64,000 nt of DNA from JAUICS01 sp964384335. Its GTDB lineage: Bacteria; Pseudomonadota; Alphaproteobacteria; Micavibrionales; Micavibrionaceae. Below are positions 44,117-53,379 of the stretch, piece after piece (position 1 is the stretch's first letter; every line of letters starts with the position of its first letter). Below the pieces are notes generated by a model. It was not told the origin of the DNA and searched no databases. It saw only the letters and a program-made list of their open reading frames with translations. The position numbers and the translations under genes are program-made. The stretch lies in NCBI GenBank assembly GCA_964384335.1, contig CAYLKN010000004.1, forward strand, positions 18,740 to 82,739, in the 5' to 3' direction.

Positions 44117-44923
44117 TCAGTAAATCTGTTTCCACATTTTCTTCTTAACAACGTACATGAGCCCGCCAAAGACGAAAAGAAATAAAATGATTTGTATGCC
44201 CGCTTTTTTTCGGTCTTCCATATACGGGGCAGAAGACCAGGCGAGGAAAGTGGTAACATCCTTTGCCATCTGTTCGGGGGTGGCTTCCGTTCCGTCCTGA
44301 TATTCAACCAGACCTTCAATCAAAGGCGGGGCCATGGCAATTTTGTAGCCGGGGTAATACGGATTGTAATAAAGCCCGTCGCGCAGTTCGATATCCGAAG
44401 GCGGATCAGTGTACCCTGTCAGAAGCGCATAAATGTAATCCGCACCGCCGGGCCGGGCCTTGACAATCAGCGACTGATCGGGCGGGTAGGCTCCGTTGTT
44501 CACGGCCATGGCCTGCTGTCTGTTGGCAAACGGGGATTTGAACTGATCGGAAGGCCGGCCCGGCCGTTCGTACATTTCACCGGTTTCATCCGGGCCGTCC
44601 GTAATCAGGTACTGGCTTGCAATGGCTTTTACTTCCTCATCGCTGTACCCTATTTCGGCAAGATTGCGGTAGTGCAGATGCTCCATCGCATGGCACGAGG
44701 CGCAAACCTGTTTATATACCTGAAAACCTCTCTGAAGTGCGGCACGGTCGTAAGTCCCGAAAGGTCCTTCATATGACCAGTCCTGTTCAGGCGGGGTTTT
44801 GGCCTCGCCCGCCGCATGGGCAGCAGGAGGGTAAAAAGCCAGAATAGATATGAGGCATATAAGGCAGAGGACAGGGGACAATATACCCTCACCGGCCATG
44901 ACTGAACTCCTGAATGGTTTCAT
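44117..44923 (-). CDS. petC: Cytochrome c1 of the bc1 complex
   Basis: Haem c subunit that passes electrons from the Rieske protein to cytochrome c. A signal peptide (about residues 1-37, ending AAHAA) precedes haem-binding C74-A-S-C77-H78. The distal Met ligand is in KIAMAPPLIEG. The C-terminal anchor IQIILFLFVFGGLMYVV is followed by KKKMWKQIY. At 268 residues it is normal for bacterial c1. It overlaps petB by four bases. Confidence 0.96.
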   Translation of the reverse strand: MKPFRSSVMAGEGILSPVLCLICLISILAFYPPAAHAAGEAKTPPEQDWSYEGPFGTYDRAALQRGFQVYKQVCASCHAMEHLHYRNLAEIGYSDEEVKAIASQYLITDGPDETGEMYERPGRPSDQFKSPFANRQQAMAVNNGAYPPDQSLIVKARPGGADYIYALLTGYTDPPSDIELRDGLYYNPYYPGYKIAMAPPLIEGLVEYQDGTEATPEQMAKDVTTFLAWSSAPYMEDRKKAGIQIILFLFVFGGLMYVVKKKMWKQIY

Positions 44924-46248
44924 TCCGCAGCCTCCGGTGCAGGATTTCCGGCTATCTTTTCTGCCTTTCCGCCCTGTTTCTTTTTCTTTTCTTCAAGTAC
45001 GGCGTCATGAATGCTGGCAGGCATGGGTAGTGCTTTTTCATAACGGCTGAGCAACGGCACGATAATCAGGAAAAAAGCAAAATAATAGAATGTGGCGATC
45101 TGTCCGATTAACACCCATGGCTGTTCAACCGGTTTGGCGCCAACGTAACCAAGTGCGAGGATCGAGGCAAGCAAGGCAAAGATTGCCATTCTGTAATACG
45201 GGCGGTAGCGGGCACTGCGTACCGGATGCGTATCAAGCCATGGCATAAAGGCCAGAATCGCGACAGAGGCAACAAGGGCAATGACACCGCCAAGTTTTGC
45301 CGATATCAGAACGACATCCGTAAACGGAATTCCAATATCGAATGTGATGGCCCTTAAAATGGCATAAAACGGCAGAAAGTACCATTCGGGAACAATATGC
45401 GGCGGCGTGACAAGGGGCTGGAACTCAACAAAATGATCGGCATGCGTAAGCATCGTGGGCGCGAAAAAAGTAACGCCGAAATACAGAACCAGAAAGACGG
45501 ACAGGCCGAACAGATCCTTCATCGTATAATAGGGATGAAAAGGTATTGTGTCCTGCGGCCCTTTGACATCCAGTCCTGTGGGATTGTTGGAACCGCTTAC
45601 ATGCAGGGCCCATACATGCAGGAAGACGACACCGACAATGACGAACGGCAGAACGTAGTGCAGGGCAAAAAACTTTTTCAGTGTCGGGTTATCAACCGTA
45701 AAGCCGCCCAGAATCCAGGTGTGAATTGTATCACCGACAAAGGGAATGGCGGTTACGAAACCGGTTATCACTTTTGCCCCCCAGCCTGACATCTGGCTCC
45801 AGGGAAGGGTGTATCCCATAAAGGCCGTTGCCATCATCAGGAAAAGAATGGTAACACCCAATATCCATAATAATTCGCGCGGCTTTTTAAACGATCCGTA
45901 ATAAAGCCCGCGGAAAATATGGATATACACGGCAATAAAGAAAAAGCTGGCCCCGTTCATGTGCAGATAGCGCAGAGCCCAGCCGTTGTTAACATCCCGC
46001 ATTATATATTCAACGCTGTCAAAAGCGTAATCTTCATGGGGTACATAATGCATGGCAAGCAAAATGCCTGTAATGATCATGGTTACAAGCATGAACATGG
46101 CTATCGCCCCGAAATTCCAGAAATAGTTGAAATTCTTGGGCACGGGGAAGGAGCCGTATTCCTTGCTCATAAGTGTAAATATGGGAAGACGCTCGTCGAT
46201 CCAGTCAACGACCTTGTTATCAAACTGCACTCTGTTTCCTGATCCCAT
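44920..46248 (-). CDS. petB: Cytochrome b of the bc1 complex
   Basis: Eight-helix membrane subunit carrying haems bL and bH and both quinone sites. The paired His ligands fall in helices B and D (LRYLHMNGASFFFIAVYIHIFRG; LKKFFALHYVLPFVIVGVVFLHVWALH). The Qo motif is PEWY (VPEWYFLPFYAILRA). The C-terminal tail after the last helix is charged (EEKKKKQGGKAEK). The 442 residues show an intact gene. It follows petA by 17 bases. Confidence 0.97.
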   Translation of the reverse strand: MGSGNRVQFDNKVVDWIDERLPIFTLMSKEYGSFPVPKNFNYFWNFGAIAMFMLVTMIITGILLAMHYVPHEDYAFDSVEYIMRDVNNGWALRYLHMNGASFFFIAVYIHIFRGLYYGSFKKPRELLWILGVTILFLMMATAFMGYTLPWSQMSGWGAKVITGFVTAIPFVGDTIHTWILGGFTVDNPTLKKFFALHYVLPFVIVGVVFLHVWALHVSGSNNPTGLDVKGPQDTIPFHPYYTMKDLFGLSVFLVLYFGVTFFAPTMLTHADHFVEFQPLVTPPHIVPEWYFLPFYAILRAITFDIGIPFTDVVLISAKLGGVIALVASVAILAFMPWLDTHPVRSARYRPYYRMAIFALLASILALGYVGAKPVEQPWVLIGQIATFYYFAFFLIIVPLLSRYEKALPMPASIHDAVLEEKKKKQGGKAEKIAGNPAPEAAE

Positions 46249-46265
46249 TACTTTATGTCCTCCCG

Positions 46266-46832
46266 TTATCCGATTTTTATCCTGGTGTCGTCAACGAAGG
46301 TATATTCCGGTACGGCCAGATTTGTTGGAGCCGGACCTTTGCGAATACGTCCCGAAGTATCATAGTGCGAACCGTGGCAGGGACAGAACCAGCCACCGTA
46401 ATCCCCTTTTATGTCGGCGTCCTTCTGACCAAGCGGCACGCAGCCAAGATGGGTGCAGACGCCGATTACAACAAGCCATTCCGGCCGCTCTTCCTTCACC
46501 CGTTCTGCATCGGTCTGCTTATCCCTTAGTTTCGGTATCTCGACGTTTCGCGCCATCTCTACTTCTTCTTTGGTCCGGTGCCGGATAAAAACAGGCTGGC
46601 CGCGCCATTGAACCGTGATTGCCTGACCGGGCTGAAGCGAACTGATATCCACTTCCGTTGTTGCAAGGGCCAGTGTGTCGGCGGCCGGGTTCATGGAATC
46701 AATGAAAGGCCAGATTGCCGCCGCAGCGCCGATGGCACCGACTGCGGACGCCGTCAGATACAGGAAATCTCTGCGGTTTTCGTTTTCAGGATCAGTGTCG
46801 TTATCTTTGGTATTTTGAGTGCTGTCGGTCAT
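46266..46832 (-). CDS. petA: Rieske iron-sulfur subunit of the bc1 complex
   Basis: [2Fe-2S] subunit, 188 residues. Box I CTHLGC (Cys126, His128, Cys131) and box II CPCHGS (Cys150, Cys152, His153) provide the cluster ligands and disulfide. A twin-arginine motif (NRRDFLYLTA, residues 19-28) precedes a single membrane helix, consistent with Tat export. The N-terminal 18 residues are an acidic Asp/Asn/Thr-rich lead. It is first in petA-petB-petC; its promoter must lie in the AT-rich 131-base space shared with trmL. Confidence 0.97.
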   Translation of the reverse strand: MTDSTQNTKDNDTDPENENRRDFLYLTASAVGAIGAAAAIWPFIDSMNPAADTLALATTEVDISSLQPGQAITVQWRGQPVFIRHRTKEEVEMARNVEIPKLRDKQTDAERVKEERPEWLVVIGVCTHLGCVPLGQKDADIKGDYGGWFCPCHGSHYDTSGRIRKGPAPTNLAVPEYTFVDDTRIKIG

Positions 46833-46963
46833 ATGAGAATATTGTTTTGAGCTTGCCTTATTTTTTCAATACCGATTATAACCTGATATTACAATATATT
46901 TAACAACATAGAGTGTAAATTCATGAATATGGGCCTATGCGCTAAATTGTCGCCTGAACTGCC

Positions 46964-47449
46964 GTGACTTTAACGTCCGCGACTTCCGCTTCCGCACTAT
47001 CGCTGGCACTATTCGAGCCCGATATACCCCAGAATGTTGGTGCGGCCATGCGCCTGACTGCCTGTCTTGGGCTGCCTCTTAACATTATTGAGCCTTGCGG
47101 TTTTCCCTGGGATATGAAAAAAATTCGTCAATCGGGTATGGACTATACCGATATTGCACATATACACAGACATGTGGATTGGCGGCATTTTAAAACGGAG
47201 ACACAGGATAAGGCGGGGCGGGTCGTACTTATGACGACGAAAGCCGAGTTGCCGTATACCGCATTTGAATTCCGGCCTGGCGACAGACTTCTGGCCGGGC
47301 GTGAAAGTGCAGGTGTACCGGATGACGTCTACAGGGAGGCTGATGCGCAGATCCGCATTCCTATGCAGAAGACGGCGCGCTCCCTCAACGTTGTAAATGC
47401 GTCAGCCATGATTTTGGGAGAGGCTTTGCGTCAGCTTGCAAAGCCATAA
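46964..47449 (+). CDS. trmL: tRNA (cytidine(34)-2'-O)-methyltransferase TrmL
   Basis: SPOUT methyltransferase acting on the wobble base of tRNA-Leu isoacceptors in E. coli. Motifs are PDIPQNVGAAMRLTACLG, FPWDMKKIRQSGMDY, AGRESAGVPDDVY and the knot IPMQKTARSLNVVNASAMILGE. The start is GTG 46964; the first 12 residues are a polar, Ser/Ala-rich lead. At 161 residues it has the expected length. It is divergent from petA and 30 bases upstream of hemF. Confidence 0.93.
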   Translation: MTLTSATSASALSLALFEPDIPQNVGAAMRLTACLGLPLNIIEPCGFPWDMKKIRQSGMDYTDIAHIHRHVDWRHFKTETQDKAGRVVLMTTKAELPYTAFEFRPGDRLLAGRESAGVPDDVYREADAQIRIPMQKTARSLNVVNASAMILGEALRQLAKP

Positions 47450-47479
47450 AGTTAATCGGACTGGAAAGAGTTGACTGGT

Positions 47480-48379
47480 ATGAGTAAGAACGCGCAGGAT
47501 ATCACCGGGGATACGAACATGCAGGACCGCGCCGCAGATTGGTTTTCCGAATTGCAGGACAAAATCTGTGCGGAATTCGAGGCACTGGAAGACGAATTGG
47601 CCGGGGGGCCGCATATCGGCAAAAAACCGGGACGGTTTGAAAAGACGCAATGGTCGCGTGACGACGATCCGGAAAGCGGACTGAAAGGGGGCGGTAGGAT
47701 GGCCGTAATGAAGGGGCGGGTCTTTGAAAAAGTTGGCGTCAATGTGTCCAATGTATACGGGATGTTTTCGGAAAAGTTCCGCTCGGAAATCCGGGGTGGA
47801 GAGGACTCGGGAGGCGCGTTTCGCGCGGCGGGAATTTCCATTGTGGCGCATATGCACTCCCCGCACGTACCCGCCGTTCATATGAACACGCGCCGTATTG
47901 AAACGTCCAAAGCCTGGTTTGGCGGCGGAGCGGACCTGACACCGATGGTGTTTGACAATCATAAACAGGACGGCGCAGACTTTCATGCCGCTTTCAAAGA
48001 GTGTTGCGACAGATACGATCCAGGCTGTTACCCAAAATTCAAAAAATGGTGCGACGACTATTTTTACCTGCCGCACAGGAAGGAACCCAGGGGCCTTGGA
48101 GGGATATTCTACGACTATCTGGACAGCGGTGATACTGAACGGGACTTTGTTTTCACCAAAGATGTCGGGGAGACGTTTCTCACAGCTTATCCACCAATTG
48201 TACGCAGGAATATGCACAGGCCCTGGACGGCGGCCGAGCGTGAGCATCAGCTTTTCCGGCGGGGCCGCTATGTTGAATTTAACCTGCTTTACGACCGTGG
48301 AACGCGGTTCGGGATCCAGACCGGCGGCAACACGGACGCGATCCTTATGTCCATGCCGCCGGAAGCAAAATGGCCGTGA
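47480..48379 (+). CDS. hemF: Oxygen-dependent coproporphyrinogen III oxidase
   Basis: Haem-synthesis enzyme that decarboxylates coproporphyrinogen III using O2. From ATG 47480 it has 299 residues. Family blocks are GGGRMAVMKGRVFEKVGVN, AVHMNTRRIE, WFGGGADLTP, the RKEPRGLGGIFYDYL loop and YVEFNLLYDRGTRFGIQTGGN. It requires oxygen, in line with the aerobic bc1 complex nearby. TTG 47471 is an alternative start. Confidence 0.96.
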   Translation: MSKNAQDITGDTNMQDRAADWFSELQDKICAEFEALEDELAGGPHIGKKPGRFEKTQWSRDDDPESGLKGGGRMAVMKGRVFEKVGVNVSNVYGMFSEKFRSEIRGGEDSGGAFRAAGISIVAHMHSPHVPAVHMNTRRIETSKAWFGGGADLTPMVFDNHKQDGADFHAAFKECCDRYDPGCYPKFKKWCDDYFYLPHRKEPRGLGGIFYDYLDSGDTERDFVFTKDVGETFLTAYPPIVRRNMHRPWTAAEREHQLFRRGRYVEFNLLYDRGTRFGIQTGGNTDAILMSMPPEAKWP

Positions 48380-48439
48380 AAAGCAAATAGTTTACATAAT
48401 GGTTGATTTTTACGATTTCTGATTGTAAACCTTACTGTT

Positions 48440-50263
48440 ATGGTAAGAAGACATCGAATAAAATGGCCGCGCAGAAAAGTATCTGCAGATAAAGTATCTG
48501 GAGATTATAAGGAAGTCGCCGATCCCGCTTCCCCTTACTCCGAATATGGGATTCGTGCCTATCTGATGGCAAGATTTAAATGCATGGGCGTTGAGATTTA
48601 TCCATCATACGACCCTCATTCTGTTGGGCAGCGGATTATGGATAATTTCGATAAATTTCCTGACTGGCTTAAAATTCTGCGTATTGAATATTGGGATTCA
48701 AACTACATTGCGAATTTAGAGAGGATTCAAGAAGAACTTGAAGTAAAGGCTTCTGGATTTCATGTCTGCGATAGCAGAGAAATATGGTTCAAAATCCCGA
48801 TAGAAGATAAAGATCTATCAATTTTAGCGCATGAGATTGGACATAATATTTCAAGGTTGCTTGGAATTTTGGAAAAGCGGGAAGTATATTCAGATAATAC
48901 CGAATGGAGGTTGGCGGTTCAAAAAGATTTAGAACGCTCCCCTGGCCGGCAATTGCGAAACGAATCGCGCCCTGCCGGCTACATGATGTTACATGAGCAC
49001 TTATATGCCACTTACATGGAAATATCTCAAGACGGCGGTAAAATTAGAAAACAATACTACAATGAGCATGAACATGAAGAGGAGGCATTTGCAGTATTCA
49101 TAGCGAATTATCTGATTTTATACAATATACATAATGGCAATCATGCCACTATTTTCAAATATCTTGAACAGGATATGCCGCATCTTTCTGCACTGTTCGA
49201 GAAAGACGTACTTCCTGTCCTTAAAAAACATGCCGCCGATCTTCTTGAAAATAGAAAGGAAAAAATCGACAAAATAAATCAAACAATGACCTGTATTGAA
49301 GGCTTTGGCTTTAATATAGCAGCCAGCATAATTGACAAAACAAAAGCCGGGTCAGGGTCAATTATCATTTCGCCGGAGGATCTGGAACCGGTCTCTGAAG
49401 AGCGGGCCGCGGAAATACTGCTGGCGGGCTATGGTCCCGATAGTGGTAAACGACTTGCCAGTCTGGTGAGTTACGTTTTGCGTCTGCGTAGTTTTTTTAA
49501 AGAGGAAGGGCATAAAGGTTTATTGGATCCACGTGGAGAGTTCGAAGCGTTATTAGATGAATTTCTCGACCCATTAAGTACCAATACATACAAAAACTTT
49601 GTGGAATTTTCAGAAACATACGGTCTTCGTGACAGATTAAAATCTGTTTTCGAAAAAGCCATGCGTGGTTATTTTGAAAGTTTCAAGTTTCTTCACGAAG
49701 TCGGCAAGACTAATGCATCTGATTATGTTAGAAACGAGATCCGTAAAAACATGGAATTTTTGAACGTTTCATATCCTTTAAATGATACTGATGAACATAA
49801 AATAGAAACATTAAAAGGTAAATTTAACTCTATTTTTACAAATATAGGTTTTTACAAACGTCACGAATACCTGAGCAGGAAACTAAAAACATTGCTGGAT
49901 CGCGCATTATCACAGACAGAATTAGAGGATTGGGATCTTTCACAATTGAGTTTAGCAAGCTATCAAAATATTGTTTCTGTTTTTGGGGATCTTAAATCAA
50001 AAAAGCCTTTTACTGAATTTGATGATGATGGTCTTTTGAGAGCCCTGGAGTGTTGTTTAAACTCAGAAGTTGTAAAAGATAATATTAAGTCAAGGCTAAG
50101 TGAATTCAACGATCGCGATCAAAAATACAAGAGTAAGACGCAGTTATTAGAGATTGTCATAGGAAATATTTTATTCGACTTTTTCCCAAAATATGTAAAT
50201 AATAATGAAAATCCGGTTATCCGGGAAAAGGCTTTGCCCGGATTTATGGCTTTGGCGGCATGA
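48440..50263 (+). CDS. Putative gluzincin-type zinc metalloprotease, family unknown
   Basis: A 607-residue protein that I cannot place in a named family. The key feature is LAHEIGHNIS (His131, Glu132, His135), an HExxH zinc motif, followed about 79 residues later by HEHEEEAFAVFIANYL, which offers a third Glu ligand as in gluzincins with an E-E-x-F-A helix such as the anthrax lethal-factor group. The N-terminus is basic (VRRHRIKWPRRK) with no signal peptide. Residues 270-600 are largely helical and charged with no known domain. The DNA is visibly AT-richer than its neighbours, suggesting transfer. It is a lone gene between hemF and a convergent DUF429-like gene. Confidence 0.7.
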   Translation: MVRRHRIKWPRRKVSADKVSGDYKEVADPASPYSEYGIRAYLMARFKCMGVEIYPSYDPHSVGQRIMDNFDKFPDWLKILRIEYWDSNYIANLERIQEELEVKASGFHVCDSREIWFKIPIEDKDLSILAHEIGHNISRLLGILEKREVYSDNTEWRLAVQKDLERSPGRQLRNESRPAGYMMLHEHLYATYMEISQDGGKIRKQYYNEHEHEEEAFAVFIANYLILYNIHNGNHATIFKYLEQDMPHLSALFEKDVLPVLKKHAADLLENRKEKIDKINQTMTCIEGFGFNIAASIIDKTKAGSGSIIISPEDLEPVSEERAAEILLAGYGPDSGKRLASLVSYVLRLRSFFKEEGHKGLLDPRGEFEALLDEFLDPLSTNTYKNFVEFSETYGLRDRLKSVFEKAMRGYFESFKFLHEVGKTNASDYVRNEIRKNMEFLNVSYPLNDTDEHKIETLKGKFNSIFTNIGFYKRHEYLSRKLKTLLDRALSQTELEDWDLSQLSLASYQNIVSVFGDLKSKKPFTEFDDDGLLRALECCLNSEVVKDNIKSRLSEFNDRDQKYKSKTQLLEIVIGNILFDFFPKYVNNNENPVIREKALPGFMALAA

Positions 50264-50280
50264 TTACCGTCTTCTCTTTT

Positions 50281-51162
50281 TTAAGGGACACCGAAAATCC
50301 AGCCTTCCTGAAGTGCGGCTTCCGGGCTCATGTTTTCGGGATTTGAAAAATTCTCCGGAACGTATGGACGTGAGCCGCAGACATCGTACAAACCGGCGGC
50401 CGCGATGACCGCATCAGCCTCGTGATCGGAAACTTCGGCCCCCAGATTGTCAATATCCGCACCAAAGTGGGAAAGAATACTATATACATCTTTATTATCC
50501 GTTATTTTCTTTGTACCGTAGCCTGCCTTGCGGATGAAAAAACGCGGATAAATCTCCGTAATCACAAGGGTTGCGCCGTCCGTATCATTTTCAAACGGCC
50601 ATATGGCAAGGTCATTGCCAAGAATTGCCTTTAAATGCATGAGCATCCGCATTCCAGCCAGTCCGCCTTTTCCAACCTGTTTTGCCCCAATAAGTTTGAA
50701 CGGGCTTTCAGGCGTACCGTATCCGGTTTTGTGGCAGGCGTGCTCGGTTTCCCTTTTTGGCATGGTAAAGCCTTTGGGCATCTTTCCTGTGGTCCAGAAG
50801 GCGGAGGAATAGCGCGGATTTTCCCAAAATCCGCCGGCGAAGAAATTATTATTCTGTAGATTGGCGTTTTCAACCGCCCGCCAGAGATCACGATAGGTAT
50901 AGTTTCGTCCAAATTGTTTTTGCCCGACGGACCGGGCATAGCCGAAATTACAGTCTATTCCGACCAGAAGACGTTTGTTTTTAACCGCCTGCTCAACCAG
51001 CCATTGTAAGACGGCTTCCCGGCTCCATGCCGTGTCTGCGTTTTTTACAAGCTTTGGAGACGGGTTTTCCCTATCACAAATGGCAACTGCAATATTTAAG
51101 GTTCGGACCGGATTTTTAGCCCCCGACCAGTCAACACCGACAAATCCGTCAAAGTTTTTCAT
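50281..51162 (-). CDS. DUF429-like protein, RNase H-fold
   Basis: A 293-residue protein with the RNase H-like signature GVDWSGAKNP near the N-terminus, a second acidic site LLVGIDCNFG and a late Asp pair SDHEADAVIAAAGL. This is the acidic arrangement of DUF429-like proteins, thought to be nuclease-related, but no activity is shown. No signal peptide or membrane helix. It converges on the metalloprotease gene (17 bases between) and is divergent from the TauE gene. Confidence 0.75.
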   Translation of the reverse strand: MKNFDGFVGVDWSGAKNPVRTLNIAVAICDRENPSPKLVKNADTAWSREAVLQWLVEQAVKNKRLLVGIDCNFGYARSVGQKQFGRNYTYRDLWRAVENANLQNNNFFAGGFWENPRYSSAFWTTGKMPKGFTMPKRETEHACHKTGYGTPESPFKLIGAKQVGKGGLAGMRMLMHLKAILGNDLAIWPFENDTDGATLVITEIYPRFFIRKAGYGTKKITDNKDVYSILSHFGADIDNLGAEVSDHEADAVIAAAGLYDVCGSRPYVPENFSNPENMSPEAALQEGWIFGVP

Positions 51163-51263
51163 AAAGTATCTTTCCCGTCTTGTATCCCCTGCCGTGTATT
51201 CTGTATTGTCTTTATATCCGAAATGTAGATAAGTGTTTTAAACAACAACACAAAAATTCAAAA

Positions 51264-52097
51264 ATGTTCGACATTATCTTTTTGCCCTCAATAATCGCAA
51301 TGGGACTTCTTTCCGGCTTTCTTGCCGGCCTTCTGGGGATAGGCGGAGGAATCGTTCTGGTTCCGGGGCTTTATTACATTTTTACACTGGCCGGTTATGA
51401 GTCGGAATACCTTATGCACATTGCGGTTGGTACATCTCTGGCAGTTATTGTGCCGACAGGATTAAGCTCGGTCCGTGCACACTGGAAACGGGGGTCGGTA
51501 AGACCTGATATTCTGGCGCGGATTGGCCCGGGGATTATACTTGGTGCTGGGGCCGGCACGGTAACAGCCGGATTTATTGAAGGCGCCCAGATCAAGCTTA
51601 TATTTGCAGTGGCTATTGCATTGCTCTCTCTTCTGATGATTTCCGATCCCTCGAAATACAAAATCTGGAATGATGTTCCCGGAAGGGTCGTTTCCGGTTT
51701 GACAGGCATCGGAATTGGGACGCTTTCCGTTTTAATCGGCGTTGGCGGGGCAACTATGAGTGTTCCTTATATGAGGCTCAGTAACGTTAAAATGACGGAG
51801 GCGGTTGGAACTGCGTCCGCTTTGGGCTTGCTGATTTCCGTACCGGGAGCTGCAGGCTTTTTGATTCTGGGGCTTGTAACCGGGGTTAACGATCCCATGG
51901 CGGACGGCCTGCCGCCATTGACATTCGGATATGTCAGTCTGTTGTCCTGGCTGGTTATCGTGCCTTTAACCATTCTGGCCGCACCTTTCGGCGCACGTGC
52001 GGCGCATGCCGTCTCTCTTGACATGCTTCGGCGCATATTTGCCGGATTTATGGTTATTGTTGCCATCAATATGATGGCGGATGTCTTGTTCCGATGA
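51264..52097 (+). CDS. TauE/SafE-family membrane exporter
   Basis: Polytopic inner-membrane protein of 277 residues from ATG 51264, of the TauE/SafE (sulfite/organosulfonate exporter) family. Two repeats each have the GxGGG-type motif: GLLGIGGGIVLVPGLYYIF near the N-terminus and LIGVGGATMSVPYMRL near the middle. About eight membrane helices can be drawn. Upstream codons in the same frame are not used, as no ribosome site fits. It overlaps the next gene by ATGA and so is tied to the polysaccharide operon, where an anion exporter is an unexpected partner. Confidence 0.9.
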   Translation: MFDIIFLPSIIAMGLLSGFLAGLLGIGGGIVLVPGLYYIFTLAGYESEYLMHIAVGTSLAVIVPTGLSSVRAHWKRGSVRPDILARIGPGIILGAGAGTVTAGFIEGAQIKLIFAVAIALLSLLMISDPSKYKIWNDVPGRVVSGLTGIGIGTLSVLIGVGGATMSVPYMRLSNVKMTEAVGTASALGLLISVPGAAGFLILGLVTGVNDPMADGLPPLTFGYVSLLSWLVIVPLTILAAPFGARAAHAVSLDMLRRIFAGFMVIVAINMMADVLFR

Positions 52098-53368
52098 GTG
52101 TGACGGCAGCCTTTAAAAATACCCGTTTATCCTTTCTTTTGCTTACGGCCGCCTGTTTTATATATGGCCTTGCCGGTGCGCCCACACCCGCAAGGATATA
52201 TTATCCTGAACTTGCCATTGCCTTTTGTTTGGGTTTACTGGTTTTGATCGGGCACGGATTCGGCAATGTAACGTTTTTCTCCGTTTCTGAAAAAATTGAA
52301 CGCTGGAAGGGTTTTGGCCTTCTTCTTCTGGTTTACGGCCTCACCGTTCCCTTGATTCAGGGAAATCTTTACGGCCATGGGGAAACTGCAATTTTGCGTG
52401 ATCTTATCGGCTTTGCTTTTCTGCTTCTGCCTATGCTTTTCGTAAAACATTTTCGAAAGATTGAGGGCTCGGAAAACATGATCGTTGCCATCCTGACGGT
52501 AACAGGGATCTTTTTCGCCCTCCGCTTCATATACAGCGTTTATAAGGCGGATCCAACACTGGCTTTTGCCTCATCCCTTGTGGATGAGCATCCGGTGCAC
52601 ATCATGCTTGCCAATGCACCCACTGTTCTGTTCAGCGGCATAATCCTTATAAGCATGGCCCTCAAAAGTTTTGGAGCGGGCCTTGTTTCCCTGCTTAAAA
52701 CAGTTTTGTGCGCAGGTCTGGCGGGGATCGCGGTTTTGTCTGCCATGCTCGCTTTGCAGAGGGCGAGTCTTGTCGGGATCGCGCTCTCATTTCTGGTGAC
52801 TTTATGTATTGTGAGCATAAAAAAACCTGGCAAGGGATCGTTTCTGATTGCGGGCAGTATAGCACTGGCAATAATTCTATTTCCTCAGATCCTAATTCTG
52901 GCGCAACAGATTGTTCAGAAAACGGTGGATGTCGGCTTTAACAGTCGTATAGCGGAGCTTTTGGCGGTTACAGAAAATCTTGGCGGGTATTGGGGTGGCC
53001 ATTTCTTCGGGCGTGGGTGGGGCGCCTCTTTTTTGTCTCCCGCCGCGGGGTATCAGGAGGTAACCTATACCCATAATCTGTTTTCCGCCATGTGGCTCAA
53101 GATGGGTATACCGGGTGTGATTTTAACGCTTGGGTACTGTGTCAGCCTCTCCGGCTATCTTTTCAAAAGCCGCTTGATATTTGAGCATCCGGCGATATGG
53201 TGCGCCCTTTTTTTTCCGCTTATTATCAACGTTTTGTTTTATGCCAATCACAAGTCTCTGGATTTTGGTTTGATCCTGCTGTTGATATCGATTTATAAAC
53301 AGCGATATGATCCTCGGATTAATTATAAGCCTGATATAAAAAAACGTGACGACGACATGTGCAAGTAA
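52094..53368 (+). CDS. O-antigen ligase/polymerase-like membrane protein (Wzy/WaaL)
   Basis: A 424-residue protein with about ten to twelve hydrophobic helices. The family mark is a large periplasmic loop followed by YTHNLFSAMWLKMGIPGVIL, the HN...G motif of Wzy_C/O-antigen ligase proteins. A His in HGE and Arg residues in the loop fit known polymerase/ligase sites. Whether it polymerises repeat units or ligates them to lipid A cannot be told. It sits between TauE and a GT4 gene in one operon. Confidence 0.83.
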   Translation: MSVTAAFKNTRLSFLLLTAACFIYGLAGAPTPARIYYPELAIAFCLGLLVLIGHGFGNVTFFSVSEKIERWKGFGLLLLVYGLTVPLIQGNLYGHGETAILRDLIGFAFLLLPMLFVKHFRKIEGSENMIVAILTVTGIFFALRFIYSVYKADPTLAFASSLVDEHPVHIMLANAPTVLFSGIILISMALKSFGAGLVSLLKTVLCAGLAGIAVLSAMLALQRASLVGIALSFLVTLCIVSIKKPGKGSFLIAGSIALAIILFPQILILAQQIVQKTVDVGFNSRIAELLAVTENLGGYWGGHFFGRGWGASFLSPAAGYQEVTYTHNLFSAMWLKMGIPGVILTLGYCVSLSGYLFKSRLIFEHPAIWCALFFPLIINVLFYANHKSLDFGLILLLISIYKQRYDPRINYKPDIKKRDDDMCK

Positions 53369-53379
53369 CTTGACAAAAC

